Source: JBIOYL01 sp044870185
GTDB taxonomy: Bacteria > Actinomycetota > CALGFH01
Direction: 5' to 3'
DNA: 13,948 bases
NCBI GenBank assembly: GCA_044870185.1
Contig: JBIOYL010000357.1
Span: 1 to 13,948 of the forward strand
This document shows, piece after piece, positions 1 to 8,800 of the stretch (its first letter is position 1; the number at the start of each line of letters is the position of its first letter). A program made the translations under genes and the position numbers. A model generated the notes under the pieces. That model was not told the DNA's origin. It worked only from the letters and a program-made list of their open reading frames with translations, and did not search any database.

Positions 1-947
1 GGCGGCCGGCCCGCCGGCGGGCCGTCGTGCTCGTGCTCGTCGCGTTGGTCCTGGCCGCGGCCGGCTGCACCGTGCAGGTCGGCGGCCGGCCCCGGCAGGA
101 CGTGCGGCCGGAGCCACGCGACCCGTACCGGCCGGTGATCCGCGTCGCCTCGTTCGACTTCGACGAGAGCCAGGTGCTGGCCGAGCTGTACGCGCAGGCG
201 CTCGAGCGCCACGGCTATCCGGTGCGGCGCATCCTCTGCCACTGTCCGCGGGAGATCATCGAGCCGGCCCTGCAGCAGGACATGGTCGACTTCGTCCCCG
301 AGTACAGCGGCAGCGCGCTCGACTTCCTGAGCGGCAGGCGCGCGGCCACCGCCGACCCGGCCGCCACCGCCGCCGCGCTGCGGCGCGCGCTGGCCGCCCG
401 CGGCATCGTCGCGCTCGCCTACGCCCCCGCCCAGGACGCCAACGCCTACGCCGTGTACGTGACCACCGCGCAGCGGTACAACCTGCGCCGCCTCAGCGAC
501 CTGCGCCGAGTCGCTCCCAGGCTGGTCTTCGGCGGCCCGCCCGAGTGCCCGGAGCGCCCCCTGTGCCTCAAGGGCCTGCAGGAGACCTACCATCTGCGCT
601 TCAAGGAGTTCGAGCCGATGTCCTCCCGCGCGGTCACCGCCGAAGCGCTACGGGTCGGCGAGATCGACGTCGGCATGCTCGAGACCACCAACGCCAACGT
701 CGCCGACAGCTCGTTCGTGCTGCTCGACGATGACTGGCGCCTGCAGCCGGCCGAGAACGTCATCCCCGTGCTACGCCGCGACGTGCTCGCCGCCTACGGC
801 CAGCGGCTCGGCCGCCTGGTCGACGGGATCACGTCCCAGCTCACGATCACCGACCTACGCACCATGAACCGGCGCATCGCGGTCGAGGGCGCCACCCCGG
901 CCACGGTCGCCGGCGACTGGCTGCGCCAGCACGGCTTCGAGACGTAG
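1..947 (+). CDS. Glycine betaine/osmoprotectant ABC transporter substrate-binding lipoprotein (5' end outside window)
   Basis: Predicted extracytoplasmic lipoprotein that binds a compatible solute such as glycine betaine, choline or carnitine and delivers it to an ABC importer (OpuAC/ProX/OsmF fold). The frame is open to the left edge. A GTG at 27 is the first visible start, but it would give a signal peptide of only 13 residues with no positive charge. Reading from base 3 adds an arginine-rich stretch (RPARRRAVV) before the hydrophobic core and the lipobox AAGC, so the true start is probably outside the window. Cys14, counted from the GTG at 27, would be the lipidated residue. The mature part has the family pattern: VIRVASFDFDESQVLAELYA at the start, FVPEYSGSALDFL in the first lobe, and a run around EIDVGMLETTNANVAD that resembles the second-lobe binding segment. 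Length is about 300 aa, normal for the family. ATPase and permease partners are not in the window and may lie upstream. Substrate identity is not readable. Stop TAG at 945-947. Confidence 0.85.
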   Translation, partial: RPARRRAVVLVLVALVLAAAGCTVQVGGRPRQDVRPEPRDPYRPVIRVASFDFDESQVLAELYAQALERHGYPVRRILCHCPREIIEPALQQDMVDFVPEYSGSALDFLSGRRAATADPAATAAALRRALAARGIVALAYAPAQDANAYAVYVTTAQRYNLRRLSDLRRVAPRLVFGGPPECPERPLCLKGLQETYHLRFKEFEPMSSRAVTAEALRVGEIDVGMLETTNANVADSSFVLLDDDWRLQPAENVIPVLRRDVLAAYGQRLGRLVDGITSQLTITDLRTMNRRIAVEGATPATVAGDWLRQHGFET

Positions 948-998
948 CGGCACCGCCCCGCCGTTACCGCACCGGTCGTCTCCCTTCCACGAGACCCC

Positions 999-2075
999 TC
1001 ACACCTCCTCGTCGTCGAGCACGCTCAGTTGCGCCTCGGGCTCGGGCGCAGGACCGCTGAAGGGGTTGGCTCGTTCCAGTGCGTCGATCACGTCGTTCAG
1101 GTCGTCTTCGGTGCGCAGCGTCAGCTCGATTCGATCGGGGTCCGCCGGTTGCGCGAGCGACAGCCGTTCCTTGACCGGCGCCAGCGCGTTGGCGAGGAAC
1201 CGCTTGCATTCCCGGACGGTCCTGTTGAGGTCCCGTTTTGACCGCCAACGGTCGGAGACCCCGAAGGTCGCCGCGGAGAGCAGGGGCTCGATCTTGAGCA
1301 CGGTGCGCTGCGGGACGGTCTCGTGGCCGAGCGCGGCGATGGCCTCGGCCGTGATCCTGGCGAACAGCACGGCGCGGCAGTACTCGCGCATGCCACGGTC
1401 CTGCTGCACCGAAGGGTCCCATGGCACGAGGTACAGCGGGCGGGGGTCCTCGTCCTCGGCGAGCGCGATCACTGGTGCCAGCGGGCGCAGGACGGAGGCG
1501 GCCGGCTCCGGCCAGGCGTCGCCGGACGAGGGCTCGACGCACAGGGCGCCGCGTCCCTGGTCGGCCCGGAACGGGCCGAGGGCGCCCGACGGACCGGATG
1601 GCAGACCGGCGTCGGCCAGGCGTCGCCGCAGCTCGCGGAGCGTGTCCGCCAGGCGGTCACGGTCCTCGAGGCGGGTCAGGTAGACGACCACGCCGGGCTG
1701 CGACGTGCCGCCGCCCAAGGCGAGGCTCGACCGCAGGTCGGCGGAGACGGCCAGCAGCTTGAGCGCCTGCCGGGCGGTGGACGAGTCCGGGCCGAAACTC
1801 GTCCCCTTGCACTCGATCACCAGCCAGGGAGTGCCGACGGGCGGTTCGGCCAGGACGTCCGGGGCGGCCGCGGTGTCGCTGCCGACCAGCCGGGTCAATG
1901 TGGGGCGGAGCGGGAATGGCGGGGGGAGGTCGCGGGACAAGGCGTTGAGGAGGTAGCCGGCCTGGCGCAGGACCGGCTGGATCGGCGACTTGGGTGGCGC
2001 CGGCTGCAGCATCCACAGCACGATGTTGAGCTGGAAGATGGGATCGCCGAGGATGGCCGTCGAGTCGAACGTCAT
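999..2075 (-). CDS. Predicted PD-(D/E)xK nuclease-fold protein, second gene of an unknown operon
   Basis: 358-aa soluble protein with no overall family that I recognise. Residues 72-90 form a clean nuclease core signature: Pro72-Asp73, then a beta-strand ending in Ile-Glu88-Cys-Lys90, i.e. PD-x14-E-x-K. It is followed by a helix containing Gln103 (ARQALKLL), as in many restriction-like endonucleases. This suggests a metal-dependent DNA (or RNA) nuclease. The flanking N-terminal part (residues 1-60) and the large C-terminal part (110-358) are unassigned, and the tail is acidic (VLDDEEV). The ATG start at 2075 overlaps the stop of the upstream gene in an ATGA. No Shine-Dalgarno sequence is visible before it, so translation is probably coupled. 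It converges on the lipoprotein gene, with 51 bases between the stops. Nuclease fold: fairly sure. Biological role: unknown. A defence role is suggested only by the motif, the unknown partner and the base composition. Confidence 0.8.
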   Translation of the reverse strand: MTFDSTAILGDPIFQLNIVLWMLQPAPPKSPIQPVLRQAGYLLNALSRDLPPPFPLRPTLTRLVGSDTAAAPDVLAEPPVGTPWLVIECKGTSFGPDSSTARQALKLLAVSADLRSSLALGGGTSQPGVVVYLTRLEDRDRLADTLRELRRRLADAGLPSGPSGALGPFRADQGRGALCVEPSSGDAWPEPAASVLRPLAPVIALAEDEDPRPLYLVPWDPSVQQDRGMREYCRAVLFARITAEAIAALGHETVPQRTVLKIEPLLSAATFGVSDRWRSKRDLNRTVRECKRFLANALAPVKERLSLAQPADPDRIELTLRTEDDLNDVIDALERANPFSGPAPEPEAQLSVLDDEEV

Positions 2076-3325
2076 ACTGCGGCGGGCGGTCGTGGGAGGG
2101 CGCCCTCGATCAGGTCCTCGAACCGCTGGTCACCGATCCATGCTGCGACAGCGGGGTCCAGGAAGCGCTGGACGTTCGTGACCAGGCGGTGGACCGTGTT
2201 CCCACACGTGCCCCGCGGGAGCACGAGGAGGATGTGCCGGTCGGTCAGTTCCAGCATGAGCGGTTGCCACAGGTGGCGGTCGACGCCGTAGACGTGCACC
2301 TTCGTCCGGCTGAGCCGCATCGGATATCCGGACAGGCGAAATCGGTTCGTCTTCCGGCCGAAGGTCGTGTCGATCCATCGGTCGAACGTCTGCTCTCCGA
2401 GGCGCTCAGAGAACCGCAGCAGCACCGGTGCGCCGCGCAGCCGCACGCCATCCCCCTCCGTCGACACCCCCTCTGACGCGAACCACAACAGTTCCTCGGC
2501 ACGCTCGGTGATGCGCCGGTAGGTCTGAAGAACGAACTCCACGTTCTGCCGGTGGTCGACGAAGGAATCGCTCCGGTTCGTGACCTTGCCGTCGAAATAG
2601 AAGTCATGGCCGCCACGTCCGACTCCTGGAATCCGAAGCTGGATGATCGACTGCAACGGCTGGTAGATCTCCTGCAGGCGAGCAAGGCGGGCCTGGATCG
2701 CCTCCACCCGGTCGACCATGGTGAAGCGGGACGAGCGGCGGGCGATCGGCTCCCGGTCTTCACGGTCATCCCCGGCCGCCTCGGTGCTCTCATCCTCCTC
2801 CTGGTAGACCGATGGCTCGTCCGGCTCGTCGGCCTCGTAGAACGCCTCATAGTCGAACTTGAGCTGCGTGAAGCGCCGTGGGTTGGTGGTCTCGCGCACC
2901 CAGCGCCAGAGCTCGTTGAACAGCCGAGCCGACAGCCAGAGGCGGTCGAGCCATGGCGTGCCTTGAACCACTCGCCGCACCCAAGCGTCGCTCTGCTCTG
3001 CGGGGAGCAGCGTGTACACGACCGGATGTCGATCGTTCAACAGCTCCACGAGCCCGACGTCGCCGCGAAGGTCCCGGTCGGCGACCCGGTACAGCGTGCC
3101 GTCCTCGACTGGCAAGAGCCTGAGACCCATCCGCCCGAAGATCGAGGGCAGGGGGGGAACTGGTCTGGATCGGCCGACCGTCTCGAGCATGTAGGTCTTG
3201 CCCAGACTTCGGGTGGTGCGCCGCTCCCGCAGCTCGTCGAGCGTCGTGACTGTATAGCCGTTCAGGTAGTCGAAATACTCCGCGCGAGAGCGCAATCTTG
3301 GGAGCAGCCCGGTCGATTCGCTCAT
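2072..3325 (-). CDS. Hypothetical 417-aa protein, coupled to the predicted nuclease gene
   Basis: I do not recognise a family. The protein has no signal peptide or obvious membrane segment. There are two apparent globular parts separated by a highly acidic, probably flexible stretch at residues 164-192 (rich in Asp/Glu). The N-terminal part (1-160) is Arg- and Trp-rich. The C-terminal part (200-417) begins with a likely helical segment (VEAIQARLARLQEI) and has a conserved-looking core around residues 240-270 (GHDFYFDGKVTNRSDSF) and 315-380. The start chosen is ATG 3325, because GGTGAGG lies 6 bases upstream. A GTG at 3376 would add 17 residues but has no ribosome-binding site. The stop overlaps the start of the nuclease gene (2072-2075). 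Hand counts give 34/60 G+C for bases 2581-2640 and 33/60 for 3241-3300, against 46/60 for 6601-6660 in the fadN-like gene. The composition is therefore clearly unlike the neighbourhood, consistent with horizontal transfer. It could be a recognition or regulatory partner of the nuclease (inference). Confidence 0.75.
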   Translation of the reverse strand: MSESTGLLPRLRSRAEYFDYLNGYTVTTLDELRERRTTRSLGKTYMLETVGRSRPVPPLPSIFGRMGLRLLPVEDGTLYRVADRDLRGDVGLVELLNDRHPVVYTLLPAEQSDAWVRRVVQGTPWLDRLWLSARLFNELWRWVRETTNPRRFTQLKFDYEAFYEADEPDEPSVYQEEDESTEAAGDDREDREPIARRSSRFTMVDRVEAIQARLARLQEIYQPLQSIIQLRIPGVGRGGHDFYFDGKVTNRSDSFVDHRQNVEFVLQTYRRITERAEELLWFASEGVSTEGDGVRLRGAPVLLRFSERLGEQTFDRWIDTTFGRKTNRFRLSGYPMRLSRTKVHVYGVDRHLWQPLMLELTDRHILLVLPRGTCGNTVHRLVTNVQRFLDPAVAAWIGDQRFEDLIEGALPRPPAAV

Positions 3326-3333
3326 GGCGCACC

Positions 3334-3472
3334 TCACCCTGGTCCACCGTCCCAGGGCATCGTAGTCGAGTGGCACGACAGGCCGCGCGGAGCCACGGTC
3401 GCGGCGGGCGCGACGGCGCCGTCGAGGGCCGCCTCCAGCTCGGTGCCGCTCAGGGTCGTCTCATTCGGTCAT
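3334..3472 (-). pseudogene. Possible small peptide gene (about 45 codons) broken by one base, or a frameshifted leader ORF
   Basis: GGAGGGG at 3474-3480 sits three bases before ATG 3472. The codons ATG ACC GAA are followed immediately by TGA, so the literal product is Met-Thr-Glu. If one base (the T of that TGA) is skipped, a frame opens that runs to TGA 3334-3336, just eight bases before the start of the 417-aa gene. Its product would begin MTEETTLSGTELEAAL and end in a segment containing one Cys, several Ser/Thr and a Trp (RGLSCHSTTMPWDGGPG). In that frame 38 of 44 codons from 3468 end in G or C, as expected of a real gene here. A pseudogene, a sequencing error, or +1 frameshifting at GAA-UGA are all possible. 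The peptide has no recognised family. Confidence 0.4.
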
Positions 3473-3475
3473 ACC

Positions 3476-3480
3476 CCTCC
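3476..3480 (-). promoter_or_regulatory. Ribosome-binding site (GGAGG) before the broken small ORF
   Basis: On the minus strand GGAGG is followed by GGT and then ATG 3472. It is a strong anti-SD match with a short spacer. It is the main reason for believing that translation starts here, upstream of the 417-aa gene. Confidence 0.5.
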
Positions 3481-3503
3481 GGTCCTCGGTGCGGCCGAGT
3501 CAA

Positions 3504-4460
3504 TCATCTTCGGGCCGTCGATTCACCTGGCCTGTGGGTAGCAGCCCCGGTCGGATGAGGACCTGCCTCCGCATCCGCTGCCAGCCTCTCCAGGCGCCCA
3601 CGCACGTAGGCGGCCAGGGCGGCCGGGAGGGCGGCTTCGGGGCCGGCCCGGCGCGCGGCGGCGGCCCGGGCCGCCGCCTGGTCGAGCACGGCCGCGCAGG
3701 CCAGCGCGGCCCGGTGCAGGTCGCCGGGGTCGAGGCCGGCCACGGTGGCCTCGATGCCCGGCGGCAGGGCGGCGCCCGGGGTGTCCAGCACGCTGGTCAG
3801 GCCGAACAGCGGATGGTCGGCGCCCTGGACGACCGCCCACAGGCGCCAGGCGTGCCCGCGGGCCTCGTCCAGGTGCTCCAGCGCCTCCCAGACCGACCCG
3901 CGACGCAGGTACTTGGCCAGGTTGGCGAGCGCGACCCAGCCGAGGAACGCCCACTCGCGCACGGCGGCCGGGGTCGCCGAGATCGACGCCGGCCGCCACG
4001 GGACCGCCAGGCGCCCGTCCGGGTCGTACAGGGCGACCGCGTCGGGTGGCAGGCCCTTGCGGCTGGCCGCCGGCACGGCGACCAGGTCGAGCTGCACGCC
4101 GTCGGCGTACTGGACGAAGGTGCGCCGGTGCGGGCGGTCGCCCCAGGCCGCGATCTGGTGGGAGAGCAGGCCGACGACCTGGCCGAGGCGGCCGGCGAGG
4201 GCCGGCACGTCGTCCAGCGCGGCCGGCCAGGCAGTCTCGGCGACCCCGAGGCCGAGGTCCAGGTCCGAGTGGGCGTCGCCGGCGCCCCGGGCCACCGAGC
4301 AGTCCAGCTCCACCCAGCGCCAGCGCGGGTCCTGCTCGGCCGCCCCGACCAGCCGCCTGAGCACGGCCCGGTGCCGCCCAAGCGCGGGTGGCAGCGCCTC
4401 CAGCCAGGCCTCGACGGTCGCGTCCATGCGGCAATACAACCGTAGGGCGTGCGCCAGCAC
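3504..4460 (-). CDS. Nucleotidyltransferase-domain protein
   Basis: Protein of the DNA polymerase beta-like nucleotidyltransferase superfamily, 318 aa from the GTG at 4460. Residues 54-70 carry the active-site pattern CSVARGAGDAHSDLDLG, matching the usual GSxARG...SDxDL. Asp66 and Asp68 would be metal ligands, and Asp125 in VQLDLVAV the third acidic residue. The usual glycine of the GS pair is Cys54 here. The C-terminal half (about 150-290) is helical and Ala-rich, as in aminoglycoside-adenylyltransferase-like proteins that use a helical domain for substrate binding. The acceptor substrate cannot be told from sequence, and I do not call it a resistance gene. An alternative start at ATG 4427 (MDATVEAW) would give 307 aa. 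Neither start has a strong ribosome-binding site, and the domain is intact either way. It lies 33 bases downstream of the cupin gene on the same strand, so the two may be cotranscribed. Confidence 0.75.
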   Translation of the reverse strand: MLAHALRLYCRMDATVEAWLEALPPALGRHRAVLRRLVGAAEQDPRWRWVELDCSVARGAGDAHSDLDLGLGVAETAWPAALDDVPALAGRLGQVVGLLSHQIAAWGDRPHRRTFVQYADGVQLDLVAVPAASRKGLPPDAVALYDPDGRLAVPWRPASISATPAAVREWAFLGWVALANLAKYLRRGSVWEALEHLDEARGHAWRLWAVVQGADHPLFGLTSVLDTPGAALPPGIEATVAGLDPGDLHRAALACAAVLDQAAARAAAARRAGPEAALPAALAAYVRGRLERLAADAEAGPHPTGAATHRPGESTARR

Positions 4461-4493
4461 CAGCCGGCGGGGTGCCGACGACTCGCTGCGCGC

Positions 4494-4850
4494 TCATACG
4501 CCGCCGGGCGCCGCCCAGACGGTGAAGCCGTCGTCGCCCTCCAGCACGACGGCGACCAGACCCGTGTCGCTGCCCGCCTCGTGCTGCTCGCCTCGCTCCC
4601 ACAGGGCGGCCTGGAAGGGGCCGATCGGGACCCTGGTCCCGTCGTCGCCGCTCACCCAGCCCTCGCCGGCCACCACGCACCACAGCTGCCGCGTGGTGGC
4701 CTCGTGCTGGCCGACCAGGCCGCCCGGGCCGAGGTGGACGCAGGCGGCCCGGGTCTCCGCGTCCGGGTCGGTGAGCGGCACCAGGGTGAAGCGGCTGCCG
4801 TGGTCGCTGATCGAGCGTCCCACGGCGGCGTCGAACCGGTACAGCCTCAC
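4494..4850 (-). CDS. Small single-domain cupin protein
   Basis: 118-aa predicted beta-barrel protein of the cupin superfamily. The sequence fits the two cupin motifs loosely: GGLVGQHEATTRQLWCVVAGEG (about residues 43-64) for motif 1, and GPFQAALWERGEQHEAGSDTG (about 77-97) for motif 2. His and Glu residues of both motifs could bind a metal. The start is GTG 4850, placed by an excellent ribosome-binding site (GAGGAGGAG on the minus strand, 4855-4863). The frame remains open far upstream, but this is the only well-supported start. Proteins of this size are often sugar- or ligand-binding accessory proteins or small dioxygenase-like folds. Catalysis cannot be inferred. It is first in a likely two-gene unit with the nucleotidyltransferase gene and diverges from the beta-oxidation operon. 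Confidence 0.8.
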   Translation of the reverse strand: MRLYRFDAAVGRSISDHGSRFTLVPLTDPDAETRAACVHLGPGGLVGQHEATTRQLWCVVAGEGWVSGDDGTRVPIGPFQAALWERGEQHEAGSDTGLVAVVLEGDDGFTVWAAPGGV

Positions 4851-4854
4851 GGCA

Positions 4855-4863
4855 CTCCTCCTC
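4855..4863 (-). promoter_or_regulatory. Ribosome-binding site deciding the cupin start
   Basis: GAGGAGGAG on the minus strand, with AGGAGG six bases before GTG 4850. This fixes the start inside a much longer spurious open frame that continues through the opposite strand of the beta-oxidation gene. Confidence 0.75.
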
Positions 4864-4879
4864 GGGGCAGGACGGCGTG

Positions 4880-4905
4880 GCGGCCGGCCCCGGTGGGCCG
4901 GCCGC
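4880..4905. repeat. Perfect inverted repeat: 11-bp arms, 4-base loop
   Basis: GCGGCCGGCCC at 4880-4890 and its exact reverse complement at 4895-4905 flank the loop CGGT. It lies between two divergent genes, 30 bases upstream of the cupin start and about 155 bases upstream of the fadN-like start. There is no T-run on either side, so it is not a classical intrinsic terminator. It could be a 5'-UTR hairpin of the cupin transcript or a regulator site. Confidence 0.8.
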
Positions 4906-5018
4906 GCGCATTCTCCCCCGATCGACGCCTGTGCCCGCGACCGGCCCGCCTGCCCGCCTGCCACGCGCCTTGTCCCTCCTGGCCGAGGGGCTCGCCGCCG
5001 CGGCGACCGGAGCTGCGC

Positions 5019-5024
5019 TAGGGT
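5019..5024 (+). promoter_or_regulatory. Possible -10 element for the beta-oxidation operon
   Basis: TAGGGT in the context GCGCTAGGGTGGGG matches the actinobacterial TANNNT -10 pattern. It lies 37 bases before the first gene's start. No convincing -35 hexamer is seen at the proper spacing, so this is tentative. Confidence 0.35.
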
Positions 5025-5048
5025 GGGGCGTGCGCGCCGTCTACCCGT

Positions 5049-5054
5049 GGGAGG
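5049..5054 (+). promoter_or_regulatory. Ribosome-binding site of the fadN-like gene
   Basis: GGGAGG six bases before TTG 5061 and nine bases before GTG 5064. It supports both starts, which differ by one residue. Confidence 0.65.
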
Positions 5055-5060
5055 TCGAGC

Positions 5061-7469
<2,409 letters not shown>

Positions 7470-7504
7470 CGAGCCAGGTCAAGCGAGGGGAAAGCGAGGA
7501 CGCG

Positions 7505-8704
7505 ATGAGGGAAGCCGTCATCGTCGCCGGCGCCCGGACCGCGGTCGGCCGGGCCCCGCGTGGCACGCTGCGGGCCAGCCGCCCCGACGACCTGGCCGCC
7601 GCGGCCATCCGCGAGGCGCTGCACCGGGCCGGCGACCTCGACCCGGCCGCGGTCGAGGACGTCATCCTCGGCTGCGCCATCCCCGAGGGCACCCAGGGCA
7701 TGAACGTGGCCCGGCTGGCCGCGCTCGGCGCCGGCCTGCCGGCCGAGGTGCCCGCCCAGACCGTCAACCACTTCTGCTCGTCGGGGCTGCAGGCCATCGC
7801 CGCCGCGGCCGAGCGCATCATGGCCGGCTTCGGCACCACCATCGTGGCCGGCGGCACCGAGCACATGTCGTCGACGCCGGTGACCTCGGCCAACTTCGCC
7901 CCCAACCCGCGCATCGTGCGCACCCACCCCGAGTACTACATGGCGATGGGGCTGACCGCCGAGCGGGTGGCCGAGCGCTGGAAGGTCTCCCGCGCCGAAC
8001 AGGACGAGTTCGCCCTGCGCAGCCACACCCGGGCGGCCGCGGCGGTCGACGGCGGCCGCTTCGACCCCGAGATCGTGCCGCTGGAGGTGACGTTCGACTG
8101 GGTCGACGACGACGGCACGCTTCGGCACAGCCAGACGACCTTTGCCCGCGACGAGGGCCCGCGGCGGGACACCTCGGCCGCGGCGCTGGCCAAGCTGCCG
8201 CCGGTGTTCGCCGCCACCGGCACGGTCACGGCCGGCAACTCCTCGCAGCGCAGCGACGGGGCGGCCGCGGTGGTGGTGATGGAGCGTGCCCGCGCCGAGG
8301 CGCTCGGCCTGGCCCCGCTGGCCCGCTTCGTCGGCTTCGCGGTCGCCGGCGTCGACCCCGACGTCATGGGCATCGGCCCGGTGGTGGCCATCCCCAAGGT
8401 GCTGGAGCTGACCGGGCGCAAGCTCGACGACCTCGACCTGGTCGAGCTGAACGAGGCGTTCGCCTCCCAGAGCCTGGCCGTGATCCGCGAGGTCGGCCTG
8501 GACCCCGACTGCGTCAACGTCAACGGCGGCGCCATCGCGCTCGGCCACCCGATGGGCGCCACCGGCGCCAAGCTGACCGTCCAGCTGCTGTACGAGCTGG
8601 GCCGCCGCGGCGGGCGCTACGGCATGGTCACCATGTGCGTGGGCGGCGGCATGGGCGCCGCCGGCATCTTCGAGAACCTGCAGCGGCCGACGCCTCGGCC
8701 CTGA
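7505..8704 (+). CDS. fadA: Acetyl-CoA C-acyltransferase (3-ketoacyl-CoA thiolase)
   Basis: 399-aa thiolase that cleaves 3-ketoacyl-CoA with CoA to acetyl-CoA and a shortened acyl-CoA, the last step after the upstream fused enzyme. The N-terminus REAVIVAGARTAVGRAPRG is typical. The nucleophile is Cys91 in NHFCSSGLQAIA, followed by NEAFASQS, His348 in GGAIALGHPMGATGA, and Cys378 in MCVGGGMGAAGIFE, which completes the catalytic set. Length is normal for the family. ATG 7505 is preceded by GAGGA four bases upstream and lies 35 bases after the fadN-like stop, so the two genes are very likely cotranscribed, as in Bacillus fadNA. An acetoacetyl-CoA-specific biosynthetic thiolase is an alternative, but the gene partner makes degradation more likely. 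No acyl-CoA dehydrogenase gene follows; the next gene is on the other strand. Confidence 0.93.
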   Translation: MREAVIVAGARTAVGRAPRGTLRASRPDDLAAAAIREALHRAGDLDPAAVEDVILGCAIPEGTQGMNVARLAALGAGLPAEVPAQTVNHFCSSGLQAIAAAAERIMAGFGTTIVAGGTEHMSSTPVTSANFAPNPRIVRTHPEYYMAMGLTAERVAERWKVSRAEQDEFALRSHTRAAAAVDGGRFDPEIVPLEVTFDWVDDDGTLRHSQTTFARDEGPRRDTSAAALAKLPPVFAATGTVTAGNSSQRSDGAAAVVVMERARAEALGLAPLARFVGFAVAGVDPDVMGIGPVVAIPKVLELTGRKLDDLDLVELNEAFASQSLAVIREVGLDPDCVNVNGGAIALGHPMGATGAKLTVQLLYELGRRGGRYGMVTMCVGGGMGAAGIFENLQRPTPRP

Positions 8705-8734
8705 CGGGCCGAGCTTGCAGGTCACGCCGCGCCG

Positions 8735-8776
8735 CCGGCGGCGACGGACGCGCCCCCGGCGGCGACGGACGCGCCC
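8735..8776. repeat. Perfect tandem duplication, 2 x 21 bases
   Basis: The 21-base unit at 8735-8755 (starts CCGGCGGCGACGG, ends ACGCGCCC) is repeated exactly at 8756-8776. It lies between the convergent stops of the thiolase and the TetR gene, next to a 14-bp palindrome (8730-8743, CGCCGCCGGCGGCG). Noncoding, and no T-run for a classical terminator. Confidence 0.8.
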
Positions 8777-8800
8777 GCGGCCGGCCGTGGCGCCCGCGTG

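Noticed and set aside
948..998. Possible terminator between the convergent lipoprotein and nuclease genes
   Set aside because: Only short, imperfect G/C complementarity and no T-run; not enough to call.
3473..3550. Promoter for the nuclease operon
   Set aside because: A TTGACT is present on the minus strand, but no TANNNT lies at a usable spacing before the RBS. Transcription may start within or read through from the nucleotidyltransferase gene.
8735..8776. CRISPR-like repeats
   Set aside because: Two directly abutting units without spacers form a tandem duplication, not an array.
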